Source of the DNA: Bifidobacterium platyrrhinorum
Lineage (GTDB): Bacteria > Actinomycetota > Actinomycetes > Actinomycetales > Bifidobacteriaceae
Reading direction: 5' to 3'
Length of the DNA stretch: 64,000 nucleotides
Assembly (NCBI RefSeq): GCF_010667645.1
Contig: NZ_WHZV01000009.1
Location: 31,910-95,909, forward strand
How positions within the stretch are numbered: the first letter of the stretch is position 1; each line of letters begins with the position of its first letter. The notes beneath the pieces are model-generated. The model ran no database searches and had not been told where the DNA came from. It saw only the letters and a program-made list of their open reading frames with translations. The translations under genes and the position numbers were made by a program. Shown here piece after piece: positions 9,931-18,988 of the stretch.

Positions 9931-9947
9931 GAAAGGAGAGCTGACAC

Positions 9948-10487
9948 ATGGCATCGCATATTGGTAAGCTCCCCATCGCCATCCCCGCTGGCGTTGAGGT
10001 CAAGATCGACGGTCAGAACTTCGAGGCCAAGGGCGCCAAGGGCTCCGATTCCTACGTCCTGCCGGAGGGCATCACCGCCGCCGTCGAGGGCAACGAGATC
10101 ATCGTCACCCCGGCCGACGACCTGCGTCCGACCCGTGCCAAGCACGGTCTGGCCCGCTCCATCATGGCCGGCATGGTCAAGGGCGTGCACGACGGCTACT
10201 CCAAGACCCTGGAGATCGTCGGCACCGGTTACCGCGCCGTCGCCAAGGGCAAGGGCATCGAGTTCTTCCTCGGCTACTCCCACACCATCACCGTCAACCC
10301 GCCGGAAGGCATCACGCTCAAGGTGACCGACCCGACCCACGTGGTCGTCGAGGGCACCGACAAGCAGATGGTCGGTCAGGTTGCCGCCAACATCCGCAAG
10401 CTGCGCGCTCCGGAACCCTACAAGGGCAAGGGCGTCAAGTATGCCGGTGAGCATATTCTGCGCAAGGCTGGAAAGGCTGGTAAGTGA
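9948..10487 (+). CDS. rplF: 50S ribosomal protein uL6
   Basis: 50S protein at the factor-binding region, 179 residues. [20 protein letters not shown] and the C-terminal [22 protein letters not shown] are diagnostic. AAAGGAGAG lies about 7 bases before the start. rplR begins one base after its stop. Confidence 0.98.
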   Translation: MASHIGKLPIAIPAGVEVKIDGQNFEAKGAKGSDSYVLPEGITAAVEGNEIIVTPADDLRPTRAKHGLARSIMAGMVKGVHDGYSKTLEIVGTGYRAVAKGKGIEFFLGYSHTITVNPPEGITLKVTDPTHVVVEGTDKQMVGQVAANIRKLRAPEPYKGKGVKYAGEHILRKAGKAGK

Positions 10488-10488
10488 T

Positions 10489-10860
10489 ATGAGCGTCACT
10501 ATTTTCGGTAAGGGCAAGAAGGTTGCGCGCCTGCGTCGTCACGCCCGCATCCGCAAGCACATCACCGGTACCGCCGAGCGTCCGCGCCTGGTGGTCACCC
10601 GTTCCAACCGCCACATGGTCGCCCAGATCGTCGACGACACCAAGGGCGTGACCCTGGTCTCCGCGTCGACCCTGACCGCCGAGTTCGCCGGTTTCGAGGG
10701 CACCAAGGTCGAGGCCGCCAAGAAGGTCGGCGAGCTCGTGGCCGAGAAGGCCAAGGCCGCCGGCATCGAGGCTGTCGTGTTCGACCGTGGTGGCAACAAG
10801 TACACCGGCCGTGTCGCCGCTGTCGCCGAAGGCGCCCGTGAGGGAGGTCTGGCACTGTGA
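10489..10860 (+). CDS. rplR: 50S ribosomal protein uL18
   Basis: 5S rRNA-binding protein of the central protuberance, 123 residues from ATG 10489. [20 protein letters not shown] and the C-terminal [24 protein letters not shown] are family signatures. The frame continues upstream inside rplF but the chosen start follows that gene immediately and gives normal length. Its stop overlaps the rpsE GTG start. Confidence 0.97.
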   Translation: MSVTIFGKGKKVARLRRHARIRKHITGTAERPRLVVTRSNRHMVAQIVDDTKGVTLVSASTLTAEFAGFEGTKVEAAKKVGELVAEKAKAAGIEAVVFDRGGNKYTGRVAAVAEGAREGGLAL

Positions 10861-11609
10861 GCGAAGAAATGAAGGAAACCCAAGTGGCTGAAGAAACTCA
10901 GAACACTCAGGCTGCTCCGGCTGACGAGAACAACGCCAACGCCAACGACGAGCGTCGTGGCGGCCGCCGTGGCGGTCGCCGTGGCGAAGGCCGCCGTGGC
11001 GAGCGTCGCAACCGCCGCGAAGAGAACAAGGGCGATGAGCTCCTCGATCGCGTCGTGACGATCAACCGCGTGTCCAAGACCCACAAGGGTGGCCGTACGT
11101 TCAGCTTCGCCGCCCTCGTGGTGGTCGGCGACGGCAACGGCACCGTGGGTGTCGGCTACGGCAAGTCCCGTGAGGTCCCGGCCGCCATCGCCAAGGGCCA
11201 GCTGGACGCCAAGAAGCACATGTTCAGCGTGCCGCGCGTCCGCGGCACCGTCACCCACCCGGTGATCGGTCACGACGCCGCGGGCACCGTCCTGCTGCGT
11301 CCGGCCGCCCCCGGTACCGGCGTTATCGCCGGCGGCCCGGTGCGCGCCGTCATGGAGTGCGCCGGCATCACCGACGTGCTGACCAAGTCCATGGGTTCGC
11401 CGACCGCGATCAACATGGTGCGTGCGACCGTCGACGCCCTCAAGCAGCTTGAGGAGCCGGAGGAGATCGCCGCCCGCCGTGGCCTGTCCCTCGAGGAAGT
11501 CGCCCCGGACGCGCTGCTGCGCGCCCGCGCCGCCGGCATCGCCGAGGCCCGCAAGGCCCGTGAAGAAGCCCAGGCCGCCAAGGCCGCCGAAGCTAAGGAT
11601 GGTGAGTGA
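10857..11609 (+). CDS. rpsE: 30S ribosomal protein uS5 with extended N-terminus
   Basis: 30S protein important for decoding accuracy, 250 residues, versus about 165 in E. coli. The first 55 residues are a disordered Glu/Gln/Ala then Arg/Gly stretch ([19 protein letters not shown]); the conserved core starts near [21 protein letters not shown] 10857 is supported by GGGAGG nine bases upstream and overlaps the rplR stop by four bases; an ATG at 10869 is an alternative. Confidence 0.97.
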   Translation: MSEEMKETQVAEETQNTQAAPADENNANANDERRGGRRGGRRGEGRRGERRNRREENKGDELLDRVVTINRVSKTHKGGRTFSFAALVVVGDGNGTVGVGYGKSREVPAAIAKGQLDAKKHMFSVPRVRGTVTHPVIGHDAAGTVLLRPAAPGTGVIAGGPVRAVMECAGITDVLTKSMGSPTAINMVRATVDALKQLEEPEEIAARRGLSLEEVAPDALLRARAAGIAEARKAREEAQAAKAAEAKDGE

Positions 11610-11612
11610 TAC

Positions 11613-11795
11613 ATGGCTAACCTGAAGATCACGCTCCACCACGGTCTCGTGAACCGTACGCCCAAGCAGCGTGCCACCGCTCAGACCCTCGGTCTGAACA
11701 AGATCGGCAAGACCGTTGTCCGTCCGGACACCCCGGCCAACCGCGGTCTGGTGAACGTCGTTCGCCACCTGGTCACCGTCGAGGAGGTCGACTGA
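11613..11795 (+). CDS. rpmD: 50S ribosomal protein uL30
   Basis: 60-residue 50S protein. [20 protein letters not shown] and [21 protein letters not shown] match the family. Tightly packed: three bases after rpsE and two before rplO. Confidence 0.98.
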   Translation: MANLKITLHHGLVNRTPKQRATAQTLGLNKIGKTVVRPDTPANRGLVNVVRHLVTVEEVD

Positions 11796-11797
11796 TT

Positions 11798-12250
11798 ATG
11801 GCAGACAACGAAATCCTGCAGATGCACGACCTGAAGCCCGCCCCGGGCGCCAACAAGGACCGTATCCGCGTTGGCCGTGGTGAGGGCTCCAAGGGCAAGA
11901 CCGCGGGCCGCGGCGCCAAGGGCCAGACCAAGCGCACCAACGTGCGTCCTGGCTTCGAAGGCGGCCAGCTCCCGCTGTACATGCGCCTGCCGAAGCTCCG
12001 TGGCTTCAAGAACCCCTTCAAGGTCGAGTTCCAGGTCGTCAACATCGCGCGACTCGTCGAGCTCTTCCCGGAGGGTGGCGAGGTCTCCGCCGAGGACCTG
12101 GTCGCCAAGGGCGCCGTTCGCGGCAACGCCCCGGTGAAGGTCCTGGGCGACGGTGAGCTCACCGTCGCGTTCACGCTCAAGGGCGTGAAGGCCTCCGCTT
12201 CCGCCAAGGCCAAGATCGAGGCCGCCGGCGGCAGCGTCTCCGAGGACTGA
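11798..12250 (+). CDS. rplO: 50S ribosomal protein uL15
   Basis: Late-assembly 50S protein, 150 residues. The N-terminal [20 protein letters not shown] and [20 protein letters not shown] (Gly/Lys/Arg-rich extension) and C-terminal [21 protein letters not shown] are diagnostic. It closes this transcription unit: a strong terminator follows within 30 bases, separating it from secY. Confidence 0.98.
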   Translation: MADNEILQMHDLKPAPGANKDRIRVGRGEGSKGKTAGRGAKGQTKRTNVRPGFEGGQLPLYMRLPKLRGFKNPFKVEFQVVNIARLVELFPEGGEVSAEDLVAKGAVRGNAPVKVLGDGELTVAFTLKGVKASASAKAKIEAAGGSVSED

Positions 12251-12275
12251 TTCGGTCCCCGTGAGGTGAATCGAT

Positions 12276-12323
12276 GATTGACCCCCTTGCCGGATGCCCG
12301 GCGAGGGGGTCAATCGTGTTTTA
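12276..12323 (+). terminator. Intrinsic terminator after rplO
   Basis: An 18-bp stem (12276-12293 with 12298-12315, one G-T wobble) with a four-base loop is followed by GTGTTTT. It ends the rpsJ-rplO transcript and implies a separate promoter for secY in 12324-12430, where further small dyads (ATGCTCGT/ACGAGCAT, 12370-12400) are seen but no clear promoter. Confidence 0.88.
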
Positions 12324-12443
12324 GCGACGTTTATGAGCCGTGCCATGCCTGAAGTAGGCACGATGGGATATGCTCGTGCGTTAGCGTTCAAAACGAGCAT
12401 GTGTTGTATCGCGCCGTGGGGCGCGGCATAGGGAGGAATCCAG

Positions 12444-13778
12444 GTGAGGACGTTAATCCAGGCCCTGAGGACGAAGGAACTGAGGAAGAAGATCCTCTTC
12501 GTCCTGTTCATCATCATCATCTATCGCATCGGATCGTTCATCCCCACCCCGGGCGTGGACTACACCGTCGTGCAGAAGTGCGTGGCGCCCCTGCAGGGCA
12601 GCCAGGAGAACTTCATCGGACTGGTGAACCTGTTCTCCGGCGGCGCCATGCTGCAACTGTCGATCTTCGCGCTCGGCGTCATGCCGTACATCACCGCGTC
12701 CATCGTCGTGCAGCTGCTGCGCGTGGTCATCCCGCGCTTCGAGGCGCTGCACAAGGAGGGCCAGTCCGGTGAGGCCAAGCTGACCCAGTACACCCGTTAC
12801 CTCACCATCGGCCTGGCGGTGCTGCAGTCCACCACCATCCTCGTCACCGCCCGTTCCGGCGCGCTGTTCAACTACGCCTGCTCCCAGGTCATCCCCGACG
12901 GCTCCGTGTGGAACCTCATCGTCATGGTGCTCATCATGACCGGCGGCACCGGCCTGATCATGTGGATGGCCGAGCTCATCACCGACAAGGGCATCGGCCA
13001 GGGCATGTCCGTGCTCATCTTCATGTCCATCTGCTCCGGCTTCCTGCCGCAGCTGTGGGAGATCGGCTGGGGCACCAACGGCACCGACGGCGACTGGACC
13101 AAGTTCGCCATCGTCGTGTCCGTGCTCGTCGTCATCCTCATCTTCGTCGACTTCGTCGAGCTGTGCCAGCGCCGCATCCCGGTGCAGTACACGCGCCGCA
13201 TGATCGGCCGCAAGATGTACGGCGGCTCCTCCACCTACCTGCCGCTGAAGATCAACATGTCCGGCGTCATCCCGCCGATCTTCGCCTCCTCGATCCTCGC
13301 CATCCCGACCCTCATCGCGCAGTTCGGCAAGACCGACCAGAGCTGGGTCAAGTGGATCAACAGCAACCTGGCCGACACCACCTCCGTGTGGTACATCGCC
13401 CTGTACGCGCTGATGATCGTGTTCTTCTGCTTCTTCTACACGTCGATCACGTTCAACCCGGACGAGACCGCCGACAACATGAAGCAGTACGGCGGCTTCA
13501 TCCCCGGCATCCGCGCCGGCAACGCCACCAGCCGCTACCTGAGCTACGTCATGAACCGACTCAACACCGTCGGCGCCGTCTACCTGCTGTTCGTGGCGCT
13601 CATCCCGACCGTCCTGATCATGGCGCTGGGCCTCAACACCAAGCTGCCGTTCGGCGGCACCACCATCCTGATCATCGCGGGCGTCGGCCTCGACACCCTG
13701 CGTCAGGCCAAGGCCCAGACCGAGCAGTTCCAGTACACCGGCTTCCTGTTCGAGAACACCGACCACAAGGAAGGCTGA
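12444..13778 (+). CDS. secY: Protein translocase channel subunit SecY
   Basis: Pore subunit of the SecYEG translocon, 444 residues with 10 expected membrane helices. Signatures include RIGSFIPTPGVDY in the first external segment, FALGVMPYITASI, and GRKMYGGSSTYLPLKINMSGVIP in the large cytoplasmic loop. GTG start 12444 is set by GGGAGG at 12431-12436. It stands as its own unit between two terminators, so it may be transcribed apart from adk. Confidence 0.97.
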   Translation: MRTLIQALRTKELRKKILFVLFIIIIYRIGSFIPTPGVDYTVVQKCVAPLQGSQENFIGLVNLFSGGAMLQLSIFALGVMPYITASIVVQLLRVVIPRFEALHKEGQSGEAKLTQYTRYLTIGLAVLQSTTILVTARSGALFNYACSQVIPDGSVWNLIVMVLIMTGGTGLIMWMAELITDKGIGQGMSVLIFMSICSGFLPQLWEIGWGTNGTDGDWTKFAIVVSVLVVILIFVDFVELCQRRIPVQYTRRMIGRKMYGGSSTYLPLKINMSGVIPPIFASSILAIPTLIAQFGKTDQSWVKWINSNLADTTSVWYIALYALMIVFFCFFYTSITFNPDETADNMKQYGGFIPGIRAGNATSRYLSYVMNRLNTVGAVYLLFVALIPTVLIMALGLNTKLPFGGTTILIIAGVGLDTLRQAKAQTEQFQYTGFLFENTDHKEG

Positions 13779-13783
13779 CCGAC

Positions 13784-13827
13784 GGCTCCCCGCGACCGAC
13801 ACCGGCCGCGGGGAGCCCCTCGTTTTT
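13784..13827 (+). terminator. Intrinsic terminator after secY
   Basis: A perfect 11-bp stem GGCTCCCCGCG (13784-13794) with CGCGGGGAGCC (13807-13817) is followed by CCTCGTTTTT. It lies between secY and adk, so adk is probably fed by read-through or by a promoter inside this short gap. Confidence 0.88.
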
Positions 13828-13862
13828 CCCAACAAACCAACCACCACACGAAGGACACCATC

Positions 13863-14429
13863 ATGCGTCTTCTCATCATGGGCCCCCAGGGCGTGGGCAA
13901 GGGCACCCAGGCCGCGCTGCTCGCCGAGCACTACGGCATCCCCGCCATCTCCACCGGCGACATCTTCCGCGCCAACATCAAGGGCAAGACCGAGCTGGGC
14001 CTCAAGGTCATCGCCTACACGGACAAGGGCGAACTCGTGCCGGACGAGCTGACCAACTCCATCGTCAAGGACCGCCTCGCCCAGGAGGACGCCAGGAACG
14101 GCTGGATCCTCGACGGCTACCCGCGCAACGCCTCCCAGGTCGAGGCGCTGGACGCCATCCTCGCCGAGCTCGGCACCCCGCTCGACGCGGTCGTCGCGCT
14201 CGACGCCGACCGCGACGTGCTGATGCAGCGCATCGCCAAGCGCGCCGAGGAGCAGGGCCGCACCGACGACAACCCGGAGGCCATCGCCAAGCGCCTCGCC
14301 ACCTACGCCAAGGAGACCGCCCCGCTGCTGGACACCTACAAGTCCCGCGGCCAGCTGGTCGCCATCGACGGCGTCGGCGAGATCGACGAGATCCAGAAGA
14401 ACATCGTCGCCGCGCTCGACGCCCGCTGA
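13863..14429 (+). CDS. adk: Adenylate kinase, short-LID form
   Basis: Interconverts ATP plus AMP and 2 ADP. 188 residues, the short form in which the LID is reduced to a loop. P-loop GPQGVGKGT is at residues 7-15, the AMP-binding ISTGDIFR follows near 32, and LDGYPRN near 82. Located after secY as in most bacteria, but the usual next gene map (methionine aminopeptidase) is absent. AAGGACACC serves as ribosome-binding site. Confidence 0.97.
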   Translation: MRLLIMGPQGVGKGTQAALLAEHYGIPAISTGDIFRANIKGKTELGLKVIAYTDKGELVPDELTNSIVKDRLAQEDARNGWILDGYPRNASQVEALDAILAELGTPLDAVVALDADRDVLMQRIAKRAEEQGRTDDNPEAIAKRLATYAKETAPLLDTYKSRGQLVAIDGVGEIDEIQKNIVAALDAR

Positions 14430-14499
14430 GCATAGCGGACGGCGGCGCTCCCGGGTCCCGGGCACGCGCCGGTCGTCGCGCGCACGCGTATACCACGAA

Positions 14500-14560
14500 A
14501 CACGCAAGCCGGACGAAATGACACGCCGAGTGTCTATTTCGTCCGGCTTGCGTGTATTCT
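14500..14560. terminator. Very long perfect hairpin between adk and infA
   Basis: A perfect 20-bp stem (14500-14519 with 14536-14555) extends inward through GACAC/GTGTC, leaving a five-base loop, so the stem is about 25 bp with one unpaired base. It is followed by ATTCTT rather than a clean U-run. It probably ends the adk transcript; its length is unusual and could also insulate or attenuate infA expression. Confidence 0.75.
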
Positions 14561-14625
14561 TAAAGTTTGGTGTGTCTTCGTATGCACCACATGTAATGCA
14601 ACCAACGAACGGAAGCCGGGAGCTC

Positions 14626-14844
14626 ATGGCAAAAGACGGTGTGATTGAAGTCGAAGGTCAGGTGGTGGAAGCACTGCCCAACGCGATGTTCCGCGTCGAA
14701 CTCGAGAACAAGCACATCGTGCTGGCCACCATCTCCGGCAAGATGCGGAAGAACTACATCCGCATCCTCCCGCAGGACCGCGTGGTGCTCGAGATGAGCC
14801 CGTACGATCTCAACCGCGGACGCATTACGTACCGTTACAAGTAA
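14626..14844 (+). CDS. infA: Translation initiation factor IF-1
   Basis: 72-residue OB-fold factor that binds the ribosomal A site during initiation. [20 protein letters not shown] and the C-terminal [15 protein letters not shown] are canonical. ATG 14626 gives the exact family length; CCGGGAG precedes it. rpmJ follows 20 bases later. Confidence 0.98.
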   Translation: MAKDGVIEVEGQVVEALPNAMFRVELENKHIVLATISGKMRKNYIRILPQDRVVLEMSPYDLNRGRITYRYK

Positions 14845-14864
14845 GGTACAAGCAAAGGATAACC

Positions 14865-14978
14865 ATGAAGGTCAGCCCTAGTGTGAAGAGGATCTGCGAG
14901 AACTGCCGCGTGATCCGTCGTCACGGCCGCGTCATGGTGATCTGCACCAACCCCCGCCACAAGCAGCGTCAGGGCTGA
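14865..14978 (+). CDS. rpmJ: 50S ribosomal protein bL36, zinc-binding form
   Basis: 37-residue protein read directly from the sequence: it opens [20 protein letters not shown] and ends with RHKQRQG. Zinc ligands Cys11, Cys14, Cys27 and His32 are all present, so this is the zinc-containing form. AAAGGATAACC supplies the ribosome-binding site. Conserved position between infA and rpsM. Confidence 0.97.
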   Translation: MKVSPSVKRICENCRVIRRHGRVMVICTNPRHKQRQG

Positions 14979-15121
14979 GAGCAGATTCTCCAGCGGCAAT
15001 AATCAGGCACTCAATCACAGTGCTTCCCGCAAGGGAACGACACTGAACCACGGGTACGTAGGCCCGTGCCGGACAACCGGACGAGTGGGTGCAAGACCTA
15101 CGTCAACAAGAAGGAATCGCA
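14979..15121 (+). promoter_or_regulatory. Structured leader of rpsM (possible r-protein control site)
   Basis: The 143-base gap before rpsM contains several small hairpins: TTCCC-GCAA-GGGAA (about 15025-15038), CACGGG/CCCGTG (about 15050-15069) and CCGG/CCGG (about 15069-15080). In other bacteria the alpha operon leader is bound by S4, but no matching pseudoknot was demonstrated here and rpsD is not in this cluster. AAGGAATCGCA before 15122 is the ribosome-binding site. Confidence 0.35.
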
Positions 15122-15499
15122 ATGGCACGTCTTGCCGGAGTCGACATCCCCAATGAGAAGCGCATCGAGATCGCCCTCACCTACATCTTCGGTGTGGGCC
15201 GCACTCGCGCCAAGGAAACGCTTGCCGCGACCGGTATCAACCCGGACATTCGCGTCAAGGATCTCACCGACGAGCAGCTGATCACGCTGCGTGACTACCT
15301 CGAGGCCAACTACAAGATCGAGGGCGATCTGCGCCGTGAAATCGACGCGGACATCCGTCGCAAGATTCAGATCAACTGCTACCAGGGCCAGCGTCACCGC
15401 AAGGGACTTCCCGTGCGCGGCCAGCGCACCAAGACCAACGCCCGCACCCGCAAGGGCCCGAAGCGCACGGTCGCCGGAAAGAAGAAGGCCACCAAGTAG
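15122..15499 (+). CDS. rpsM: 30S ribosomal protein uS13
   Basis: 30S head protein contacting the P-site tRNA and the 50S bridge, 125 residues. [31 protein letters not shown] and the basic C-terminal [20 protein letters not shown] are diagnostic. ATG 15122 is preferred to an upstream frame extension because it matches family length and has AAGGAATC before it. Confidence 0.98.
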   Translation: MARLAGVDIPNEKRIEIALTYIFGVGRTRAKETLAATGINPDIRVKDLTDEQLITLRDYLEANYKIEGDLRREIDADIRRKIQINCYQGQRHRKGLPVRGQRTKTNARTRKGPKRTVAGKKKATK

Positions 15500-15588
15500 T
15501 AGTGGCATCGGTTCGGGCCACGGGGTAACACCCATCGCCCGGGCCACAACCCCAAGCAAACAAATTCGTTACTAGGAAACGAGGGTCA

Positions 15589-15990
15589 ATGGCAGCGCCT
15601 AAGCAAGCCGCTCGTAAGCCCGCTCGTCGCCGCGATCGCAAGTCGATCCCGGTCGGTCAGGCTCACATCAAGTCCACTTTCAACAACACGATCATCTCGA
15701 TCACCGATCCGTCCGGCGCGGTTGTGTCCTGGGCGTCCGGTGGCGACGTCGGCTTCAAGGGCTCCCGCAAGTCCACGCCGTACGCCGCCGGCATGGCCGC
15801 CGAGTCCGCCGCCCGCAAGGCGATGGAGCACGGTGTGAAGAAGGTCGACGTGTTCGTCAAGGGCCCGGGTTCCGGCCGTGAGACCGCGATCCGTTCCCTG
15901 CAGTCCGCCGGACTCGAGGTCGGTTCCATCACCGACGTCACCCCGCAAGCGCACAACGGCGTTCGTCCCCCGAAGCGTCGTCGCGTCTGA
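15589..15990 (+). CDS. rpsK: 30S ribosomal protein uS11
   Basis: 30S platform protein near the mRNA exit, 133 residues. [19 protein letters not shown] and the C-terminal [17 protein letters not shown] are family hallmarks. An 89-base gap separates it from rpsM, and the next gene is rpoA directly, without rpsD between them. Confidence 0.98.
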   Translation: MAAPKQAARKPARRRDRKSIPVGQAHIKSTFNNTIISITDPSGAVVSWASGGDVGFKGSRKSTPYAAGMAAESAARKAMEHGVKKVDVFVKGPGSGRETAIRSLQSAGLEVGSITDVTPQAHNGVRPPKRRRV

Positions 15991-16069
15991 GCACTACTAG
16001 ACAATATTCATCCAACCCGCTGTTGGCCCGGTGAGTGCACCACCGGTCAAAAGCTGAAAGGATACCACA

Positions 16070-17068
16070 GTGCTTATTGCACAGCGTCCGACTCTTACCG
16101 AGGAATCGCTGAACCCCCAGCGCTCCCGCTTCACCATCGAGCCGCTCGAACCGGGCTTCGGCTACACGCTTGGCAACTCGCTGCGCCGCACCCTGCTGAG
16201 CTCGATTCCGGGAGCCGCTGTGACTTCGGTGCGCATCTCCGGTGCCCTGCACGAGTTCACCACCCTGCCGGGCGTCCAGGAGGACGTGACTGAGATCCTG
16301 CTCAACGTGAAGGGCATCGTGCTCACCAGCGAGTACGACGAACCCGTCGTGATGTATCTGCGCAAGAGCGGCAAGGGCGAGGTCACCGCCGGTGACATCA
16401 CCCCGCCGGCCGGCGTGACCATCGCCAACCCGGACATGCACATCGCCACCCTCGCGGAGGACGGCGAGCTCGAGATCGAGTTCACCGTCGAGCGCGGCCG
16501 TGGCTACGTCCCGGCGGCGATGAACAAGCAGGACAATGACGAAATCGGCCGCATCCCGGTTGATTCCATCTACTCCCCGGTGCTCAAGGTGAGCTACAAG
16601 GTCGAGGCGACCCGTGTGGAACAGCGCACGGACTTCGATAAGCTCATCCTGGACGTGGAGACCAAGCCGGCCATCTCCCCGCGCGATGCGGTGGCGTCCG
16701 CCGGTTCCACCCTGGTGGAGCTGTTCGGCCTGTGCCGTGAGCTCAACACCCAGGCCGAAGGCGTCGAGGTCGGCCCCGCCCCGGTGGCGGAGGAGTCCAA
16801 CCCCGAACTCGCCGTGCCGATCGAGGATCTCAACCTCACGCAGCGCAGCTACAACTGCCTCAAGCGCGAGGGTATCCACACCATCGGCGAGCTGGTCTCC
16901 CACACTGAGCAGGATCTGCTCGATATCCGCAATTTCGGTATGAAGTCGATCGACGAGGTCAAGGAGAAGCTCCAGTCCCTGGGCATGTCCCTGAAGGCCT
17001 CCCCGCTCGGCGGCTTCGACACCAACAATCTCGAAGGCGGCACCTTCTTCTCGCCGGAAGACGAGTGA
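16070..17068 (+). CDS. rpoA: RNA polymerase alpha subunit
   Basis: Assembly platform of RNA polymerase, 332 residues. The N-terminal dimerisation domain includes [20 protein letters not shown] near residues 30-50; the C-terminal domain [20 protein letters not shown] near 252 binds UP elements and regulators. GTG start at 16070 is preceded by GAAAGGATA. rplQ follows after 90 bases. Confidence 0.98.
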   Translation: MLIAQRPTLTEESLNPQRSRFTIEPLEPGFGYTLGNSLRRTLLSSIPGAAVTSVRISGALHEFTTLPGVQEDVTEILLNVKGIVLTSEYDEPVVMYLRKSGKGEVTAGDITPPAGVTIANPDMHIATLAEDGELEIEFTVERGRGYVPAAMNKQDNDEIGRIPVDSIYSPVLKVSYKVEATRVEQRTDFDKLILDVETKPAISPRDAVASAGSTLVELFGLCRELNTQAEGVEVGPAPVAEESNPELAVPIEDLNLTQRSYNCLKREGIHTIGELVSHTEQDLLDIRNFGMKSIDEVKEKLQSLGMSLKASPLGGFDTNNLEGGTFFSPEDE

Positions 17069-17158
17069 GAACCCGCTAGCCGCATTCGACCAACCGTCCG
17101 ACCGGTTCGGATGTTCGGGCCTCTGCCCACCTGAACCGGCCTGACTTAAGGAGTTACT

Positions 17159-17653
17159 ATGCCCACACCCAAGAAGGGCCCGCGTCTGGCCTCCAGCCCG
17201 GCGCACGAGCGCCTGATGCTCGCGAACATGGCCACCAGCCTGTTCCAGAACGGCCGCATCGTCACCACGCTGCCGAAGGCCAAGCGCCTTCGTCCGCTGG
17301 CCGAGCGCCTGATCACCTTCGCCAAGCGCGGTGATCTGCACTCCCGCCGTCGCGTGATGCGCGTCATCCGCAACAAGTCCGTCGTGCACGTGCTGTTCAC
17401 CCAGATCGCCGAGCAGATGGAGCAGCGTGAGGGTGGCTACACCCGCATCGTGAAGATCGCCCCGCGCAAGGGCGACGCCGCTCCGGCCGCGATCATCGAG
17501 CTCGTCACCGAGCCGGTGAGCAAGAAGCAGGCCGTCGTGAAGGAAGCCGAAGCCGCCGCCAAGTCCGCCGAGGACGAGGCCCCGGTCGCCGAGGCTCCGG
17601 CTGCGGAAGCTCCGGCGGAGGCCACCGAGGCCCCGGCCGAGCAGGCCGAGTGA
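17159..17653 (+). CDS. rplQ: 50S ribosomal protein bL17 with acidic tail
   Basis: 50S tunnel-exit protein, 164 residues. The conserved core ([20 protein letters not shown] through the basic [13 protein letters not shown]) fills about 120 residues; the last 45 are an Ala/Glu/Pro tail with repeated EAPA units, absent in many bacteria. Last gene of the ribosomal superoperon and followed by a terminator. Confidence 0.97.
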   Translation: MPTPKKGPRLASSPAHERLMLANMATSLFQNGRIVTTLPKAKRLRPLAERLITFAKRGDLHSRRRVMRVIRNKSVVHVLFTQIAEQMEQREGGYTRIVKIAPRKGDAAPAAIIELVTEPVSKKQAVVKEAEAAAKSAEDEAPVAEAPAAEAPAEATEAPAEQAE

Positions 17654-17683
17654 GCCGTTAGCGTCAGCTGACTCAACACCGAC

Positions 17684-17720
17684 AAGGGGTCGGGAATCCA
17701 TGCGGGTTCCCGACCCCTTT
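17684..17720. terminator. Bidirectional terminator between rplQ and truA
   Basis: A 16-bp stem (17684-17699 with 17704-17719, one wobble) with a four-base loop closes with AAGG/CCTT ends, giving a T-run on the plus strand. It lies between convergent genes and can stop both. Confidence 0.85.
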
Positions 17721-17740
17721 CGCGTACGCACTCTTTTGTG

Positions 17741-18706
17741 TCACGGCAACGTGCGCACCGCGCGGATCGCTTCGGCGCGCGAGGCGAGCTCGCTATCCGG
17801 TGGGTAGGCGACATGCTCCAGCGTCAGTCCCTGCGGCGCGATCGGCCCGGTGGATCCCTCGCGCTTCGGCACGGCCATCTTGCCGGCGAACCAGTCGAGG
17901 TCGCGTTTGCCGATGCCCACCGCCACGCACGCGTTGACGAGCGAGCGCACCATATTGCGCGCGAACGCGTCCGCGACGATCGTGAAGCACACGAGACCGG
18001 ATTCCAGCGTCGGCGTCACATAGCCGGTCGTCGCGTCATCGCCGTCGTGTGAGTCGGCGGTACCTTGCGCCGTGACGACGCCGTGCACCGGAACCAGCGG
18101 GCGCGACGGGACGCGAGCCCAGGAGGCGCGTTTCACCTCGCGGATCGTCGTGCCTCCCGGATTCGGCGTGGCGAACGAGCCGAAATCATGCAGTCCGAGC
18201 GTCATCGCCGCCGCCCGGTTCATCGCCTCCAGGTCGAGCGTGTCGTCGATATGCAGCACGCAGCCGCGCAGGCGCGGATCGACCTCGCCCGTACGGTCGG
18301 CGATCCGGTACACGTAGGTGCGTTCCAGTGCCGAGAAGCGTGCGTCGAAGCCGTCCGGCGCGACGGATACGCGATGGATCGTGATGTCCGTCGGCAGGAG
18401 ACGCTGCAGACGATGTTCGAGCGCGGTGACCGCCGGCGCCTTCATGTGCCCGACCGCGCGTTCCAGCGTCGGTTCCGTGATGTCGAGATGGCACACCTGA
18501 TGGCTGGCGTGGACGCCGGTGTCGGTGCGTCCGGCGACGACGAGCCGCAACGGTTCGTCCGGATCGTGTTCGGGCACGCGCAGCACCTTGTGCAGGGCAT
18601 CCTCGATGGTGCCCTGCACGGTGCGGATGTCGGGTTGCGTGGCCCACCCGTAGAAGCCGCCGCCGTCGTATGCGAGGTCGATGCGCAGTCGTGTCATAGC
18701 CGTCAT
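17741..18706 (-). CDS. truA: tRNA pseudouridine(38-40) synthase TruA
   Basis: Converts uridines 38-40 in the tRNA anticodon arm to pseudouridine. 321 residues from ATG 18706, or 318 from ATG 18697. MTRLRIDLAYDGGGFYGWA is the usual start and GRTDTGVHA (catalytic Asp62) the active-site motif; VPKREGSTGPIAPQGLTLEHV is the C-terminal signature. An insertion of about 25 residues (around TADSHDGDDATTGYV) is not usual. It is convergent with rplQ, whereas in many actinobacteria it follows rplQ on the same strand. The open frame continues far upstream but is antisense to the next gene and is not coding. Confidence 0.96.
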   Translation of the reverse strand: MTAMTRLRIDLAYDGGGFYGWATQPDIRTVQGTIEDALHKVLRVPEHDPDEPLRLVVAGRTDTGVHASHQVCHLDITEPTLERAVGHMKAPAVTALEHRLQRLLPTDITIHRVSVAPDGFDARFSALERTYVYRIADRTGEVDPRLRGCVLHIDDTLDLEAMNRAAAMTLGLHDFGSFATPNPGGTTIREVKRASWARVPSRPLVPVHGVVTAQGTADSHDGDDATTGYVTPTLESGLVCFTIVADAFARNMVRSLVNACVAVGIGKRDLDWFAGKMAVPKREGSTGPIAPQGLTLEHVAYPPDSELASRAEAIRAVRTLP

Positions 18707-18778
18707 AGGCACCGAGTATACGGACGCGCGCCGATGCGGCGGATCGACGGGGCGATCGACATGACTGATGATGCCTTG

Positions 18779-18886
18779 GCGGCGGATTCCACGGAGGATG
18801 ACCGCGATCTCCGTGGAATCCGCCGCTGAGACGATGTAAGCGGCGGAACTTACGGAGCAATGGGCCGATCTCCGTACTATCCGCCG
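18779..18886. repeat. Two tandem look-alike long hairpins before the ATP-grasp gene
   Basis: Hairpin 1 is a perfect 18-bp inverted repeat (18779-18796 with 18809-18826) with a 12-base loop. Hairpin 2 (17-base arms, 18841-18857 with 18870-18886) also has a 12-base loop and the same frame CGGCGGA-N4-ACGGAG over the left arm, but its middle five bases do not pair fully. Both lie in the truA/ATP-grasp divergent spacer, 100-210 bases before the downstream start. The repeated architecture suggests a duplicated binding site or RNA element. Confidence 0.7.
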
Positions 18887-18988
18887 ATGCGGTGACGTGT
18901 TCGTAACATTGGCGCGCGTTTGCCGAAACCGGTCCTTCCTACGGTGAATCGGGTACGAAACAGGAACACTCACAAGGAAAGTGGCACG

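Noticed and set aside
12908..14521. 537-codon plus-strand frame across secY and adk
   Set aside because: Arg/His/Pro-rich shadow frame overlapping two conserved genes and a terminator.
18779..18886. CRISPR-like array
   Set aside because: Only two imperfect hairpin units, no regular spacers and no cas genes in the window.
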